Under the pieces are notes generated by a model, which saw only the letters and a program-made list of their open reading frames with translations, searched no databases and was not told the DNA's origin. From the NCBI RefSeq assembly GCF_025962655.1, contig NZ_JAGFPE010000001.1, positions 186,001 to 250,000 of the forward strand: a stretch of DNA of 64,000 bases, in the 5' to 3' direction. Position 1 is the stretch's first letter, and each line of letters opens with the position of its first letter. Positions 55,070 to 64,000 of this stretch are shown here, piece by piece. The DNA is from Candidatus Symbiopectobacterium sp. NZEC151. Its GTDB lineage: Bacteria; Pseudomonadota; Gammaproteobacteria; Enterobacterales; Enterobacteriaceae. A program made the position numbers and the translations under genes.

Positions 55070-55551
55070 GTGTAGCGCGCAAAACCCGACTTTATGCCAT
55101 TGGGGCCGTTGTTTGCGGGCTGGCGCTGACGATGGGTTTGACGCTCTATGCGTTACGCTCGAATATCGATCTCTTCTATACGCCCAGTGAAATCCTGTAC
55201 GGAAAAAATGAGACGCAAGAAATTCCGGTGGTCGGACAACGTTTACGCGTTGGCGGCATGGTGATGCCGGGCAGCGTGCGGCGTGATAGCCAAAGCCTGC
55301 AAGTGCATTTCACCGTGTATGACGCCCAAGGCTCGGTGGAGGTGACCTATCAGGGTATTCTGCCGGACCTGTTCCGCGAAGGGCAGGGTGTGGTGGCACA
55401 GGGCGTGTTGGAGTCTGAGAACCGCATTGCGGCAAAAGAAGTGCTGGCGCGTCATGATGAGAAATACACGCCGCCGGAAGTGAAAGCCGCCATGGACGGA
55501 CAACATCAACACCAGCCATCGCCTGCGGCCAAAGAGGGTGCCCGCTTATGA
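55066..55551 (+). CDS. ccmE: Periplasmic haem chaperone CcmE
   Basis: 161-aa membrane-anchored chaperone that carries haem covalently on His130, seen in [12 protein letters not shown]; Tyr134 is the axial ligand position. N-terminal anchor helix [23 protein letters not shown] start at 55066 overlapping the ccmD stop; a His/Pro-rich tail ends the protein. Overlaps ccmF. Confidence 0.95.
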   Translation: MSVARKTRLYAIGAVVCGLALTMGLTLYALRSNIDLFYTPSEILYGKNETQEIPVVGQRLRVGGMVMPGSVRRDSQSLQVHFTVYDAQGSVEVTYQGILPDLFREGQGVVAQGVLESENRIAAKEVLARHDEKYTPPEVKAAMDGQHQHQPSPAAKEGARL

Positions 55552-57503
55552 TGCCGGAAGTTGGGAATTATCTGCTGTGTCTGGCGCTGGGCGTGGCGTT
55601 ATTGCTCAGTATTTATCCGCTGTGGGGGGCAACACGTCAGGATGCACGCTTAATGGCGCTGGCTCGCCCGCTTGCCTGTACGCTGTTTGCCTTGGTGTTG
55701 GCGTCGTTCCTGTTGCTGGTCTACGCGCTGGTCATTAACGATTTCACCGTGCTGTACGTAGTGAACAACTCGAATCGCGCTTTGCCGGTGTGGTATCGGG
55801 TCGCGGCGGCCTGGGGGGCGCATGAAGGCTCGCTCCTGCTCTGGGTGCTCCTGATGAGCGGCTGGACCTTCGCGGTTGCCCTGCTTAGCCGCGGCATGTC
55901 GAGCGACGCCGTGGCGCGCGTGTTGGCGGTGATGGGGATGATCAACGTCGGTTTTTTACTGTTTATCGTGCTGACCTCGAACCCGTTTATCCGCACGCTG
56001 CCGGATTACCCGATTGAGGGGCGCGATCTCAATCCGTTGCTACAAGACATTGGTTTAATCTTCCATCCGCCGCTGCTCTACATGGGCTATGTCGGGTTCT
56101 CGGTGGCGTTTGCCTTTGCGGTGGCGTCGCTGCTGGCGGGACGTTTGGACAGCGCCTGGGCGCGTTGGTCGCGCCCATGGACGCAGGCGGCATGGTCATT
56201 TTTAACCTTGGGGATTGTGCTGGGTTCCGGTTGGGCCTATTACGAGTTGGGCTGGGGCGGCTGGTGGTTCTGGGATCCGGTTGAGAATGCATCGCTGATG
56301 CCGTGGCTGGTGGGGACGGCGCTGATGCACTCGCTGTCGGTCACCGAAAAGCGCGGCAGCTTTAAAGCCTGGACGGTATTGTTAGCCATCGGCGCGTTCT
56401 CGTTGTGTCTGCTCGGCACCTTTCTGGTACGCTCGGGCGTGCTGGTCTCGGTGCACGCGTTTGCGTCTGACCCCTCGCGCGGGATGTTTATTCTGGCGTT
56501 TCTGGTGATGGTGATCGGGGGTTCGTTACTGCTGTTTGCCATCAAGGGCAACCGGGTGCGTTCGCGGGTCACCAACTCGCTCTGGTCGCGTGAAACCTTC
56601 CTGCTCGGCAATAACCTGATTCTGGTGGCGGCCACGCTGGTGGTGCTACTGGGTACGCTGTTACCGCTGGTGCACAAGCAGCTTGGACTCGGCAGTATTT
56701 CGATTGGTGCGCCGTTTTTCAACATCATGTTTACCGTGCTGATGGCCCCTTTTGCCCTGTTGCTGGGGGTAGGGCCGCTGGTGCGCTGGCGGCGCGATGA
56801 GCCGCAAAAACTGCGTAAACTGCTGATGATTGCCATGGGCGTGACGGCGCTGCTGTCACTGCTGCTGCCGTGGTTGTTGCAAGACACCATTATCGCCATG
56901 ACGGTGGTCGGGTTGTCGATGGCGCTCTGGGTGTTCTTCCTGACGTTTTATGAACTGCACAGCAATGCGACCCGACGCCACGGCCTGCTACGCGGATTGA
57001 CTTCGCTGTCTCGCAGTCAGTGGGGCATGACCTGCGCGCACCTTGGCGTTGCGGTCACCGTCGTGGGCATCGCGTTCAGCCAAAATTACAGCGTCGAGCG
57101 GGATGTGCGCATGAAGGCGGGCGACAGCGCGCTTGTCCATGATTACCGTTTTATCTTTGAAGGCGTGCGCGATGTGGCTGGCCCCAACTGGCACAGCGCC
57201 AAAGGAACCATTGTGATTACCCGCAACGACAAGCATGAAGCGACGCTGAAAGCGGAAAAACGCTTCTACACCACCAGCGGCATGATCATGACGGAAGCGG
57301 CGATCGATGCTGGCATCACCCGCGATCTCTATGCCGCACTGGGGGAAGAGCTGGATGACGGCAGTTGGGCGGTACGGCTCTATTACAAACCCTTTATGCG
57401 CTGGATTTGGTACGGAGGCGGGTTGATGGCATTGGGCGGTATCCTGTGCATGTTCGATCCGCGTTATCGCCTGCGCCGCGCCGTTCGGGAGAGTCAACCA
57501 TGA
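55548..57503 (+). CDS. ccmF: Cytochrome c haem lyase CcmF
   Basis: 651-aa polytopic protein that transfers haem from CcmE to apocytochromes. WWD domain [20 protein letters not shown]; conserved histidine regions [10 protein letters not shown] and [11 protein letters not shown]. Paralogue of NrfE upstream. ATGA overlap with ccmE and with ccmG. Confidence 0.96.
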   Translation: MMPEVGNYLLCLALGVALLLSIYPLWGATRQDARLMALARPLACTLFALVLASFLLLVYALVINDFTVLYVVNNSNRALPVWYRVAAAWGAHEGSLLLWVLLMSGWTFAVALLSRGMSSDAVARVLAVMGMINVGFLLFIVLTSNPFIRTLPDYPIEGRDLNPLLQDIGLIFHPPLLYMGYVGFSVAFAFAVASLLAGRLDSAWARWSRPWTQAAWSFLTLGIVLGSGWAYYELGWGGWWFWDPVENASLMPWLVGTALMHSLSVTEKRGSFKAWTVLLAIGAFSLCLLGTFLVRSGVLVSVHAFASDPSRGMFILAFLVMVIGGSLLLFAIKGNRVRSRVTNSLWSRETFLLGNNLILVAATLVVLLGTLLPLVHKQLGLGSISIGAPFFNIMFTVLMAPFALLLGVGPLVRWRRDEPQKLRKLLMIAMGVTALLSLLLPWLLQDTIIAMTVVGLSMALWVFFLTFYELHSNATRRHGLLRGLTSLSRSQWGMTCAHLGVAVTVVGIAFSQNYSVERDVRMKAGDSALVHDYRFIFEGVRDVAGPNWHSAKGTIVITRNDKHEATLKAEKRFYTTSGMIMTEAAIDAGITRDLYAALGEELDDGSWAVRLYYKPFMRWIWYGGGLMALGGILCMFDPRYRLRRAVRESQP

Positions 57504-58057
57504 GCCGTAGAGTGTTGTTTATTCCGCTGGCGCTGTTTTTGCTGTTGGCCGTGGCGCTGCTGTGGCAACTGGTGCGTAACAGCGGCGGTGACGACCCGAT
57601 GCGGCTTGAATCCGCGCTGATCGGCAAACCCATCCCGGCATTCCGTCTCGAATCGCTGGACGTGCCGGGAAAAATCTACCAGCAATCTGAGCTGCAAGAT
57701 GGTAAACCGCTGCTGCTCAACGTCTGGGCGACATGGTGCCCAACCTGCCGGGCGGAACACCGCTTCCTGAATATGCTGGCAGCGCAGGGCGTTCGCATTG
57801 TGGGGATGAACTACAAGGACGATCGCGTCAAAGCGGTTGACTGGCTGAAAGAGCTGGGCAACCCGTATGCCATGAGCCTGTTTGATGGCAACGGTATGTT
57901 AGGGCTGGATCTGGGCGTGTACGGTGCGCCGGAAACCTTTCTGATCGATGGTAAAGGTATTATTCGCTACCGCCACGCCGGCGATCTGAATATGCAGGTG
58001 TGGCAGGAGACGCTGAAGCCGCTGTGGGAGAAATACAGTCGCGAGGGGGGCGTATGA
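57500..58057 (+). CDS. ccmG: Thiol:disulfide interchange protein CcmG (DsbE)
   Basis: 185-aa membrane-anchored thioredoxin-fold protein that reduces apocytochrome or CcmH thiols. Active site WATWCPTCRAEH; cis-Pro region YGAPETFLIDG. N-terminal anchor VLFIPLALFLLLAVALLWQL. The start 57500 overlaps the ccmF stop. Overlaps ccmH by 4 bases. Confidence 0.95.
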   Translation: MSRRVLFIPLALFLLLAVALLWQLVRNSGGDDPMRLESALIGKPIPAFRLESLDVPGKIYQQSELQDGKPLLLNVWATWCPTCRAEHRFLNMLAAQGVRIVGMNYKDDRVKAVDWLKELGNPYAMSLFDGNGMLGLDLGVYGAPETFLIDGKGIIRYRHAGDLNMQVWQETLKPLWEKYSREGGV

Positions 58058-58515
58058 AACTGATGGCTTGGTTGGGCGCTCTGCTGCTGTCGTTTGGCGT
58101 ACTGGCATCCTCGACTGACGCATGGCGTTTTGACAACGAGGTGCAAGAGCAACAGTTTCGTGAGTTAACCACGCAATTGCGCTGTCCGAAATGCCAAAAC
58201 AACAGCATTGCCGACTCGAATTCGATGATTGCCTCGGATATGCGGCAAAAAGTGTATGAGCTGATGCAGCAGGGGCAGAGCAAGCAGCAGGTGGTTGACT
58301 ACATGGTGAACCGCTATGGCTATTTTGTGACTTACGAACCGCCATTAACGCCCTTCACCATTTTGCTGTGGCTGCTGCCTGCGCTCTTTCTGATTGCCGG
58401 CATCTGGATGATTGTGCGACGTACGCGTCGCACCACGCGCACTGAGCCACCGATAAGTGAACAAGAGAAAAAACGGCTGCAAGCGTTGTTGGGACGCACG
58501 GAGAAACGACCATGA
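58054..58515 (+). CDS. ccmH: Cytochrome c maturation protein CcmH
   Basis: 153-aa membrane protein with the CcmH motif LRCPKCQNNSIADSN, a signal peptide and a C-terminal anchor (PFTILLWLLPALFLIAGIWM). Unlike the fused CcmH of E. coli it lacks the TPR part, which is the next gene. Coupled on both sides by overlaps. Confidence 0.94.
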   Translation: MKLMAWLGALLLSFGVLASSTDAWRFDNEVQEQQFRELTTQLRCPKCQNNSIADSNSMIASDMRQKVYELMQQGQSKQQVVDYMVNRYGYFVTYEPPLTPFTILLWLLPALFLIAGIWMIVRRTRRTTRTEPPISEQEKKRLQALLGRTEKRP

Positions 58516-59378
58516 TGTTACTGACAACCGTCATTATTTTATCGTTGGTGGGGCTGACTGCATTGCTGTTTGCGCCTTGGTCTTCGACAAGCGAATACTC
58601 GCGCGACGCGATAAATCAGGCGCTGTATCACGACCGCCTGCGTGAAATACACGCGGATATCGCCAATGAAGGCGAGCGCACGCCACTGGTGGAAGAGCTG
58701 CAACATACGCTGTTGCAGGACATTCCCGGCAGCGCGGGTGTGCCGCAACGTCCGCTGAGCCGCTGGGTGCTGTTGCCGGGCATTGTGCTGCTGGCGGCGG
58801 TAAGCCTGAGTGTGTTTTGGCACACCGCCTCGATCAATCGGGTGCAAGAGTGGCAGCAGGTGGTGACATTGACGCCAGACCTGTTGAAACGTGCACTCGA
58901 CCCGCAAGCGGAGCCGCTGACCATGGAAGAGGTCACTCGTCTTGGTCTGGGGCTGCGCAGCCAGTTGGAAGCGCAGCCGGATAATGCACAGGACTGGTGG
59001 TTGCTGGCACGGATTTCGAGCTTGCTCAACAACTACGATATGGCGGTACAGGCCTATGCTAACGCCTATCGACGCGATCCGCACAACAGCGAGTTGGCGT
59101 TGGATTATGCGGATATCCTGTCGCGCTCTACCAACCCGCGCGACAGCGAGCGTGGCGGTGAGATGCTACGTGAACTGCTGCCAGCGGGTTCCACCAATGT
59201 GCGCGCCTTGAGCCTGTTGGCGTTCAATGCCTATGAAGGGCAACGTTATCAGGAAGCTATTGACGCCTGGAAGGGGATGTTGCGCGTCTTACCGCAAAAC
59301 GATACGCGCCGTGGGGTGGTTGAACGCAGTATTCAGCAAGCGGAAGCCGCATTGGCGGCGACCCCGCAGCACCCGTGA
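58512..59378 (+). CDS. ccmI: Cytochrome c maturation TPR protein CcmI
   Basis: 288-aa apocytochrome chaperone: two N-terminal membrane segments (LTTVIILSLVGLTALLFAPW; WVLLPGIVLLAAVSLSVFW) and a periplasmic TPR domain (NAQDWWLLARISSLLNNYDM; NSELALDYADILSR). Corresponds to the C-terminal half of E. coli CcmH and is paralogous to NrfG here. Last gene of the ccm operon. Confidence 0.93.
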   Translation: MMLLTTVIILSLVGLTALLFAPWSSTSEYSRDAINQALYHDRLREIHADIANEGERTPLVEELQHTLLQDIPGSAGVPQRPLSRWVLLPGIVLLAAVSLSVFWHTASINRVQEWQQVVTLTPDLLKRALDPQAEPLTMEEVTRLGLGLRSQLEAQPDNAQDWWLLARISSLLNNYDMAVQAYANAYRRDPHNSELALDYADILSRSTNPRDSERGGEMLRELLPAGSTNVRALSLLAFNAYEGQRYQEAIDAWKGMLRVLPQNDTRRGVVERSIQQAEAALAATPQHP

Positions 59379-59463
59379 CGTTTTAATGCGTGGTCTGTTG
59401 TTGGTAAGTGTATTTTTGCCTCTACCGTTAGGGTTTCGTGCGCGCGGTTCGGACGGTATCTCT

Positions 59464-59547
59464 TTGTCCTCCTCGGCCTCTCTTTCGTCATCCCTGGCTT
59501 CCCACTCGTCATCCTCGGCTTCCCTCTCGTCATCCTCGGCGAAAGCC
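59464..59547. repeat. 21-bp tandem repeat array
   Basis: Four units with a 21-base period starting at 59464 (degenerate), 59485, 59506 and 59527; core TCGTCATCCTCGGCTTCCCTC (last letters vary). Confidence 0.75.
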
Positions 59548-59587
59548 GGGGATCTCTGACAGAATAAACGCGTTTCTGCTGCAAGAG

Positions 59588-59607
59588 ATTCCCGCCTGCG
59601 CGGGAAT
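59588..59607. repeat. REP-like palindrome
   Basis: ATTCCCGC-CTGC-GCGGGAAT, followed by two copies of GGGAATGACGGAGGT. It shares the core TTCCCGC-N4-GCGGGAA with the hairpin after nifY (4390-4407). Confidence 0.65.
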
Positions 59608-59736
59608 GACGGAGGTAGGTGGGAATGACGGAGGTGGATGAGAATGATTACTTTGGGTGAAATTCGCTATTTCAGTTAGGTTTTCAGCAGCAACGGAGTC
59701 AGTGTAAGCCGACCCCGTTGGGTAGAAAAGTGAGGA

Positions 59737-60348
59737 TCAGAACTCGTTTTTGACACCGTGCATATCTGGCAACTGATGCGCGATGCCTTTATGGCAATCA
59801 ATGCAGGTTTGGCCGGTTTTAATCGCCTCAGTGTGTTTTTCCATCGCCACCGTTTTTTGCCCTGAGTAGTCCATATAGTCAAAATTGTGGCAATTGCGGC
59901 ACTCCTGCGAGTTGTTGTTTTTCATTCGTCGCCACTCGTTTTGCGCCATCGTCAGCCGGTGTGCTTCAAATTTTTGCGGCGTATCAATGGTGCCCATGAT
60001 CTTACCGTAAAGCTCTTTGCTGGCCTGAATCTTACGCACCATCTTGGGCACAAACTCATGCGGAACGTGGCAGTCCGGACAGGTGGCGCGCACCCCGCTA
60101 CGGTTGTTGTAGTGGGCGGTGGTCATGTATTCCTGATAAACGGTATTGTTCATCTCATGGCAACTGATGCAAAACGCCTCGCTGTTGCTGTTTTCCATGG
60201 TTTTCTGAAAGGTGGCCAGAAAGAAGATACCGCCAGCAAAACCGGCAATTAACAGCGTCCCTAACGCCAGCCGACTCGGTCGACGCCACCACTGCCATAC
60301 GCTGCGTAGCCATCCCGCTTTTTCAGGTTGTTTCATTGAAAACCTCAC
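59737..60348 (-). CDS. napC: Tetrahaem quinol dehydrogenase NapC
   Basis: 203-aa NapC/NirT family cytochrome: one N-terminal membrane anchor (LALGTLLIAGFAGGIFFLAT) and four CXXCH motifs (CISCH, CPDCH, CRNCH, CIDCH). It oxidises quinol and passes electrons to NapAB. Last gene of the nap operon here; 4-base overlap with napB. Confidence 0.95.
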   Translation of the reverse strand: MRFSMKQPEKAGWLRSVWQWWRRPSRLALGTLLIAGFAGGIFFLATFQKTMENSNSEAFCISCHEMNNTVYQEYMTTAHYNNRSGVRATCPDCHVPHEFVPKMVRKIQASKELYGKIMGTIDTPQKFEAHRLTMAQNEWRRMKNNNSQECRNCHNFDYMDYSGQKTVAMEKHTEAIKTGQTCIDCHKGIAHQLPDMHGVKNEF

Positions 60349-60791
60349 TGTCCAAAACCTTTAGAAGGGGTGAAGGTGTTGCCGGTAATCGGTGTAGCAT
60401 CCGTCTGCGGCACGTGGCATTGCAGACAGAAATAACGGGCAGGTGCGACATTGCCCAGCGTCTTGCCGTCACGATCGACAAAGTGGGTCGGGCTGACGCG
60501 CGGCGCGTTGGTGGAGCGGTAGTTTTCTACGCTATGGCATTGCAGGCAGCGGTTAAATGTCGGCGTCACCTGATAGCCATCCACGCTGTGCGGGATCATC
60601 GGCGGTTGGTTGACGTAGTTGAGCGCCATTTTTTCCTGCTGTTTGGGCATGCGCGTATTGCCCGGTTGGGCAGTGGAGACTTCCGGTGACTGGCTTAACA
60701 GATCGGCCTGCGCCGTTGCGAAGGTACTGACAATCATCGCCAGGGCGGGTATCCAGCGACACCATCCCGTTCTTAAGCTCTGGCTTTTCAT
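60345..60791 (-). CDS. napB: Periplasmic nitrate reductase dihaem subunit NapB
   Basis: 148-aa dihaem cytochrome with CLQCHSVENYR and CLQCHVPQ, receiving electrons from NapC and NapH for NapA. Signal peptide IPALAMIVSTFATAQADLLS. The start 60791 (MKSQSLRTG) is preferred; an in-frame start at 60812 overlaps napH further. Confidence 0.94.
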   Translation of the reverse strand: MKSQSLRTGWCRWIPALAMIVSTFATAQADLLSQSPEVSTAQPGNTRMPKQQEKMALNYVNQPPMIPHSVDGYQVTPTFNRCLQCHSVENYRSTNAPRVSPTHFVDRDGKTLGNVAPARYFCLQCHVPQTDATPITGNTFTPSKGFGQ

Positions 60792-61651
60792 GATTTTGCT
60801 CCCGATTTCCATCTAAGGGTTATTTTAAAAACGTCTTCTGCGCAGACATCAATACAGCGTCCGCAGGTTATGCAGTCACGGTCGGTAACCTGCACCGGAC
60901 TGTGTTTATCAAGTAAAGGGGCGCGCAGCACCTGCGGTTCCGGACAGACATGAAAGCAGTCCATGCAGCGGGTACAGCGGGCGCGTTCGGTGGCTTCCAC
61001 TACCAGTGCGCTTTTGCTGCCCAGTGCGCCATACAGCGCGCCCGTTGGGCAGAGGTGGCCGCACCAGCCGTGCTCAACCACCAGTAAATCAAATAAGAAC
61101 AGTGCGATAAGCAGCCAGACGCCCGCGCCAAAGCCGAAAATCAGCCCACGGCCGGTTAATGACACCGGATTGACCCACTCCCACAGCAATCCACCGGTCA
61201 CGGCGCTGCCGAGCAGGATCAGCCCCAGCAGCCAGTAGCGCAGACTGCGGGACAGCGTAGCGGAGGTGGTAATACCGAGGCGTCGCCGCAGCCAGGCCGC
61301 CAAATCGGTCAGCGGATTGACCGGGCACACCCAGCTACAAAACAGGCGCTTGCCTGCCAACGCATAGCCGACAGCAATAATCAGTGCGCCGACCAGTGCG
61401 AGCGTGGCGGGCAGGTGACCGCTGGCGAGGCTTTGCAGCACCATCAGCGGATCGCTGAACGGCACGGTATCAAGCAACCGACTGGCGCTGTAATTGCCGT
61501 GCAGGATCCAGACACCGAACAGCGGACCACTGAGAAACATCAGCAGTACCAGCGATTGTGTCAGTCGCCGCAGCGCCAGCCAGCGATGGCTGCGCCACCA
61601 CCCTTTCCTGGCCTGCGCCTCGCGTCCGGCGTCTTGCTTACGATTTGCCAT
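60788..61651 (-). CDS. napH: Quinol dehydrogenase ferredoxin subunit NapH
   Basis: 287-aa polytopic Fe-S protein that with NapG delivers ubiquinol electrons to NapAB. It has four membrane helices, the cytoplasmic motifs CSWVCPVN and CGHLCPTG, and two C-terminal 4Fe-4S motifs ([22 protein letters not shown]). Start 61651 ([11 protein letters not shown]); overlaps napG by 14 bases. Confidence 0.94.
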   Translation of the reverse strand: MANRKQDAGREAQARKGWWRSHRWLALRRLTQSLVLLMFLSGPLFGVWILHGNYSASRLLDTVPFSDPLMVLQSLASGHLPATLALVGALIIAVGYALAGKRLFCSWVCPVNPLTDLAAWLRRRLGITTSATLSRSLRYWLLGLILLGSAVTGGLLWEWVNPVSLTGRGLIFGFGAGVWLLIALFLFDLLVVEHGWCGHLCPTGALYGALGSKSALVVEATERARCTRCMDCFHVCPEPQVLRAPLLDKHSPVQVTDRDCITCGRCIDVCAEDVFKITLRWKSGAKS

Positions 61652-62330
61652 CGCGCGCCTCCAGCCAGCTAAAGCGGTAGTGATGCCCAAGTTCCCCTTT
61701 TGCCAGCGAACGCGGCAGCACCTTGATCGCCGGTTGCTCCAGTACGCAGGCTTTTTCGCATTTTCCGCAGCCGGTACAGGTATTGCTGTGTACCGTCGGC
61801 AGGAAGCGGGCGTGTTTGCCGGTGCGCGGGTTGCGTTCCGGTTCCAGCGTGATCGCGCTGTCAATCAACGGGCAGACGCGATAACAGACATCGCAACGTA
61901 ACCCTTGAAAACTCAGGCAGTTTTCCTGATCCAATAGCACCGCTAATCCCATGCGGGCATCATCGATGGCTTCCAATGGCTGTAAGGCGCTACTGGGGCA
62001 GGCCGCGACACACGGGATGTCTTCACACATTTCGCAGGGGATATCGCGCGCGGTAAAATAGGGGGTACCCGCCGCCGGACCGGAAACCAGCGTCGCCAGT
62101 TTCAACGTCTGGTACGGGCACGCCTGTACGCACTGACCGCAGCGAATGCAAGCACCGGAGAATGCCGCTTCAGGCATGGCACCCGGCGGGCGCAGTCGCA
62201 GCACATCGGCCTGACTGCGCCGCTGCTGGAGACCGAGCACCGCCACCGCGGCCGATAATCCGGCAACGGTACGCACCGCGTCACGCAGAAAGCGACGGCG
62301 GGCAGGCGATGAATTTTCCGGGCGAGCCAT
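61638..62330 (-). CDS. napG: Ferredoxin-type protein NapG
   Basis: 230-aa periplasmic Fe-S protein exported by Tat ([20 protein letters not shown]). Four cluster motifs: [32 protein letters not shown] with an upstream Cys, and [11 protein letters not shown]. It works with NapH. 5 bases after napA. Confidence 0.94.
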   Translation of the reverse strand: MARPENSSPARRRFLRDAVRTVAGLSAAVAVLGLQQRRSQADVLRLRPPGAMPEAAFSGACIRCGQCVQACPYQTLKLATLVSGPAAGTPYFTARDIPCEMCEDIPCVAACPSSALQPLEAIDDARMGLAVLLDQENCLSFQGLRCDVCYRVCPLIDSAITLEPERNPRTGKHARFLPTVHSNTCTGCGKCEKACVLEQPAIKVLPRSLAKGELGHHYRFSWLEARDGKS

Positions 62331-62335
62331 CTGTG

Positions 62336-64000
62336 TTACACCTTAGCCAGCTTGACGGCACATTTCTTGAAATCCGCCTCTTTTGACAAGGGGTCGGTGG
62401 CGTCCAGCGTCAGGATGTTGACCAACTGGGCGGCGTCGAAGAACGGCATATACACCAGACCGCGCGGCGGCTTGTTACGGCCTCGCGTCTCGACCACGGA
62501 AACAATTTCTCCCCGGCGCGAGATAATCTTCACTTTTTCGCCGCGGCGCAGATTGCGCTCTTTGGCATCCAGCGGGTGGATAAACAGCACCGCCTCGGGA
62601 AACGCGCGGTGCAACTCCGGTACGCGGCGTGTCATGCTGCCGGTGTGCCAGTGTTCCAGAACGCGACCGGTGGAGAGCCAGAGATCGTATTCGCTGTCAG
62701 GGGCTTCCGCCGCCGGTTCGAAGGGCAGGGCGAAGATCACCGCTTTGCCATCCGGCTTGCCGTAGAAGCGATACTCTTCACCCGCTTTAACGTAAGGATC
62801 GTTCCCTTCGCTGTAGCGCCACTGGGTTTCTTTGCCGTCAACCACCGGCCAGCGCATGCCACGTACCTGATGGTAGGTGTCAAACGGCGCTAAATCGTGG
62901 CCGTGGCCCCGGCCAAAGGCGGCGTATTCTTCAAACAAGCCTTTCTGCAAGTAAAAACCGAGCTCGCGCGACTCATCGTTGAGCTGGTTTTCTGCCAGTT
63001 CACTGAGCGGGAAGCGTTTAACCGCATCGTTGGCGAACAGCACGTCATAGAGCGTTTTGCCGCGATATTGCGGTTTTTGCGCCAGCAGCGTTTCCGGCCA
63101 CACCTCTTCGACTTTGAAGCGCTTGGCAAAGCTGACCACCTGCCACAGATCGGATTTGGATTCACCGGGCGCTTTAACCTGCTGACGCCAGAATTGCGTG
63201 CGACGCTCGGCGTTGCCGTAGGCACCCTCTTTTTCCACCCACATGGCGGTGGGCAAAATCAGGTCAGCGGTCAGTGCGCTGATGGTGGGGTAGGGATCGG
63301 ACACCACGATGAAGTTGCGCGGATCGCGCCAGCCGGGCATACGTTCCTGGTTGATGTTCGGGCCGCCCTGCATGTTGTTGTTGCACATCACCCAATAGGC
63401 ATTGAGCGTGCCGTCTTTCAGCGCACGGTCTTGCGCCACGGCGTGCAAGCCAATTTTTTCGGGGATGGTGCCAGACGGCAGTTGCCACAGTTTCTCCGCG
63501 ATGTCGCGGTGTTTCTCGTTGGTGACCACCATGTCCGCTGGCAGGCGGTGGGCAAAGGTGCCGACTTCACGCGCGGTGCCACAGGCGGAAGGCTGGCCGG
63601 TTAACGAGAACGGACCACAGCCCGGTTGGGAGATCTTGCCGGTCAGCAGGTGAATGTTATAGACCAGGTTGTTGGCCCACACGCCGCGCGTGTGCTGGTT
63701 AAAGCCCATGGTCCAGTAAGAGATCACTTTCTTGTGCGGATCGGCATAGAGTTTTGCCAGCGCTTCCAACTGATCGGCGGGCACACCGCTGAGCGCTGTG
63801 GTTTTCTCCAACGTGTATTCCGCGACAAACGCTTTATAAGCCTCAAACGTCATCGGCTCAGACGCATCAGAACCGGGGTTTTTCGCTGCCTTTTCCAATG
63901 GATGGGTCGGGCGCAGGCCATAGCCAATATCCGTCGCGCCTTGACGAATGTTCACATGCGCCTTGAGGAATTTCTCGTTAACCGCATTGTTCTGAATGAT
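62336..64000 (-). CDS. napA: Periplasmic nitrate reductase catalytic subunit NapA (partial, C-terminal 554 residues)
   Basis: Mo-bis-MGD nitrate reductase; the frame stays open to the window edge ([15 protein letters not shown] at the border), so the 5' end lies outside. Conserved parts: [59 protein letters not shown] and the C-terminal molybdopterin region [20 protein letters not shown]. The Tat leader, 4Fe-4S cluster and the Mo-ligating Cys are beyond the window. Confidence 0.96.
   Translation of the reverse strand: MIQNNAVNEKFLKAHVNIRQGATDIGYGLRPTHPLEKAAKNPGSDASEPMTFEAYKAFVAEYTLEKTTALSGVPADQLEALAKLYADPHKKVISYWTMGFNQHTRGVWANNLVYNIHLLTGKISQPGCGPFSLTGQPSACGTAREVGTFAHRLPADMVVTNEKHRDIAEKLWQLPSGTIPEKIGLHAVAQDRALKDGTLNAYWVMCNNNMQGGPNINQERMPGWRDPRNFIVVSDPYPTISALTADLILPTAMWVEKEGAYGNAERRTQFWRQQVKAPGESKSDLWQVVSFAKRFKVEEVWPETLLAQKPQYRGKTLYDVLFANDAVKRFPLSELAENQLNDESRELGFYLQKGLFEEYAAFGRGHGHDLAPFDTYHQVRGMRWPVVDGKETQWRYSEGNDPYVKAGEEYRFYGKPDGKAVIFALPFEPAAEAPDSEYDLWLSTGRVLEHWHTGSMTRRVPELHRAFPEAVLFIHPLDAKERNLRRGEKVKIISRRGEIVSVVETRGRNKPPRGLVYMPFFDAAQLVNILTLDATDPLSKEADFKKCAVKLAKV

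Larger units (their letters stand above)
59379..59736. other. Repeat-bearing gap between convergent ccmI and napC
   Basis: 358 bases without a supported gene between the ends of two convergent operons. It contains the 21-bp tandem repeats (59464-59547), a GNRA-loop hairpin (GGC-GAAA-GCC near 59538-59547), the palindrome at 59588-59607 and repeats of GGGAATGACGGAGGT after it. Open frames here are by-products of the repeat. Confidence 0.7.

Noticed and set aside
59464-59547. 21-bp repeats considered as a CRISPR array
   Set aside because: Units are directly adjacent with no unique spacers, too short, and no cas genes are present.
59227-59641. Serine-rich open frames through the repeat region after ccmI
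   Set aside because: The Ser-rich translation is produced by the 21-bp DNA repeat; no start signal or conserved feature.

Overview
The window looks like the chromosome of a nitrogen-fixing, facultatively anaerobic member of the Enterobacterales. The nif genes run in the Klebsiella order (nifHDKTY, nifENX, nifUSVWZM, nifF, nifLA, nifBQ), and the proteins align closely from memory with Klebsiella Nif and E. coli Nrf, Ccm and Nap proteins. A large toxin-like gene and sugar-acid catabolism genes fit a plant-associated lineage such as Pectobacteriaceae or Rahnella/Serratia relatives. That placement is inference; no rRNA or marker gene is present.

Layout. 1-23.8 kb: a nearly complete nif regulon, entered inside nifH. 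It covers the structural genes, FeMo-cofactor assembly (nifE, N, X, B, Q, V, Y), Fe-S assembly (nifU, S), maturation (nifW, Z, M, T), electron supply (nifF) and regulators (nifL, A). Sigma-54 -24/-12 elements can be read before nifE, nifU, nifF, nifL and nifB, and NifA-type TGT-N10-ACA sites near nifE and nifB. Two genes interrupt the Klebsiella order: an AT-rich 1362-codon toxin/protease-like gene between nifY and nifE, and a GNAT acetyltransferase between nifM and nifF. 23.8-31.9 kb: a FepA-type receptor, a double TetR regulator divergent from a Bcr/CflA exporter, a YghU-type glutathione transferase, a lipoprotein, and a three-gene operon of two DUF1971-like proteins plus a 60-residue protein. 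31.9-42.5 kb: a catabolic island. A leftward operon (TRAP receptor, fused TRAP permease, HbpS/GlcG-like protein, racemase-like protein, beta-keto acid cleavage enzyme) diverges from otnK-otnC-otnI and a DeoR regulator; a Nudix hydrolase and a second DeoR regulator follow. 42.5-45.5 kb: a cyclic-di-GMP module (PilZ plus degenerate HD-GYP protein, and an EAL protein). 45.8-64 kb: nrfABCDEFG, then ccmABCDEFGHI, then the 3' part of a nap operon (napA, G, H, B, C) on the other strand.

Together the genes describe life under oxygen limitation: fixing N2 when fixed nitrogen is scarce, and reducing nitrate and nitrite to ammonium in the periplasm when they are present, with the Ccm system supplying haem to the c-type cytochromes. 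The least explained parts are the toxin-like gene inside the nif regulon, the TRAP/BKACE/Otn island that lacks an obvious dehydrogenase, and the small DUF1971 operon.
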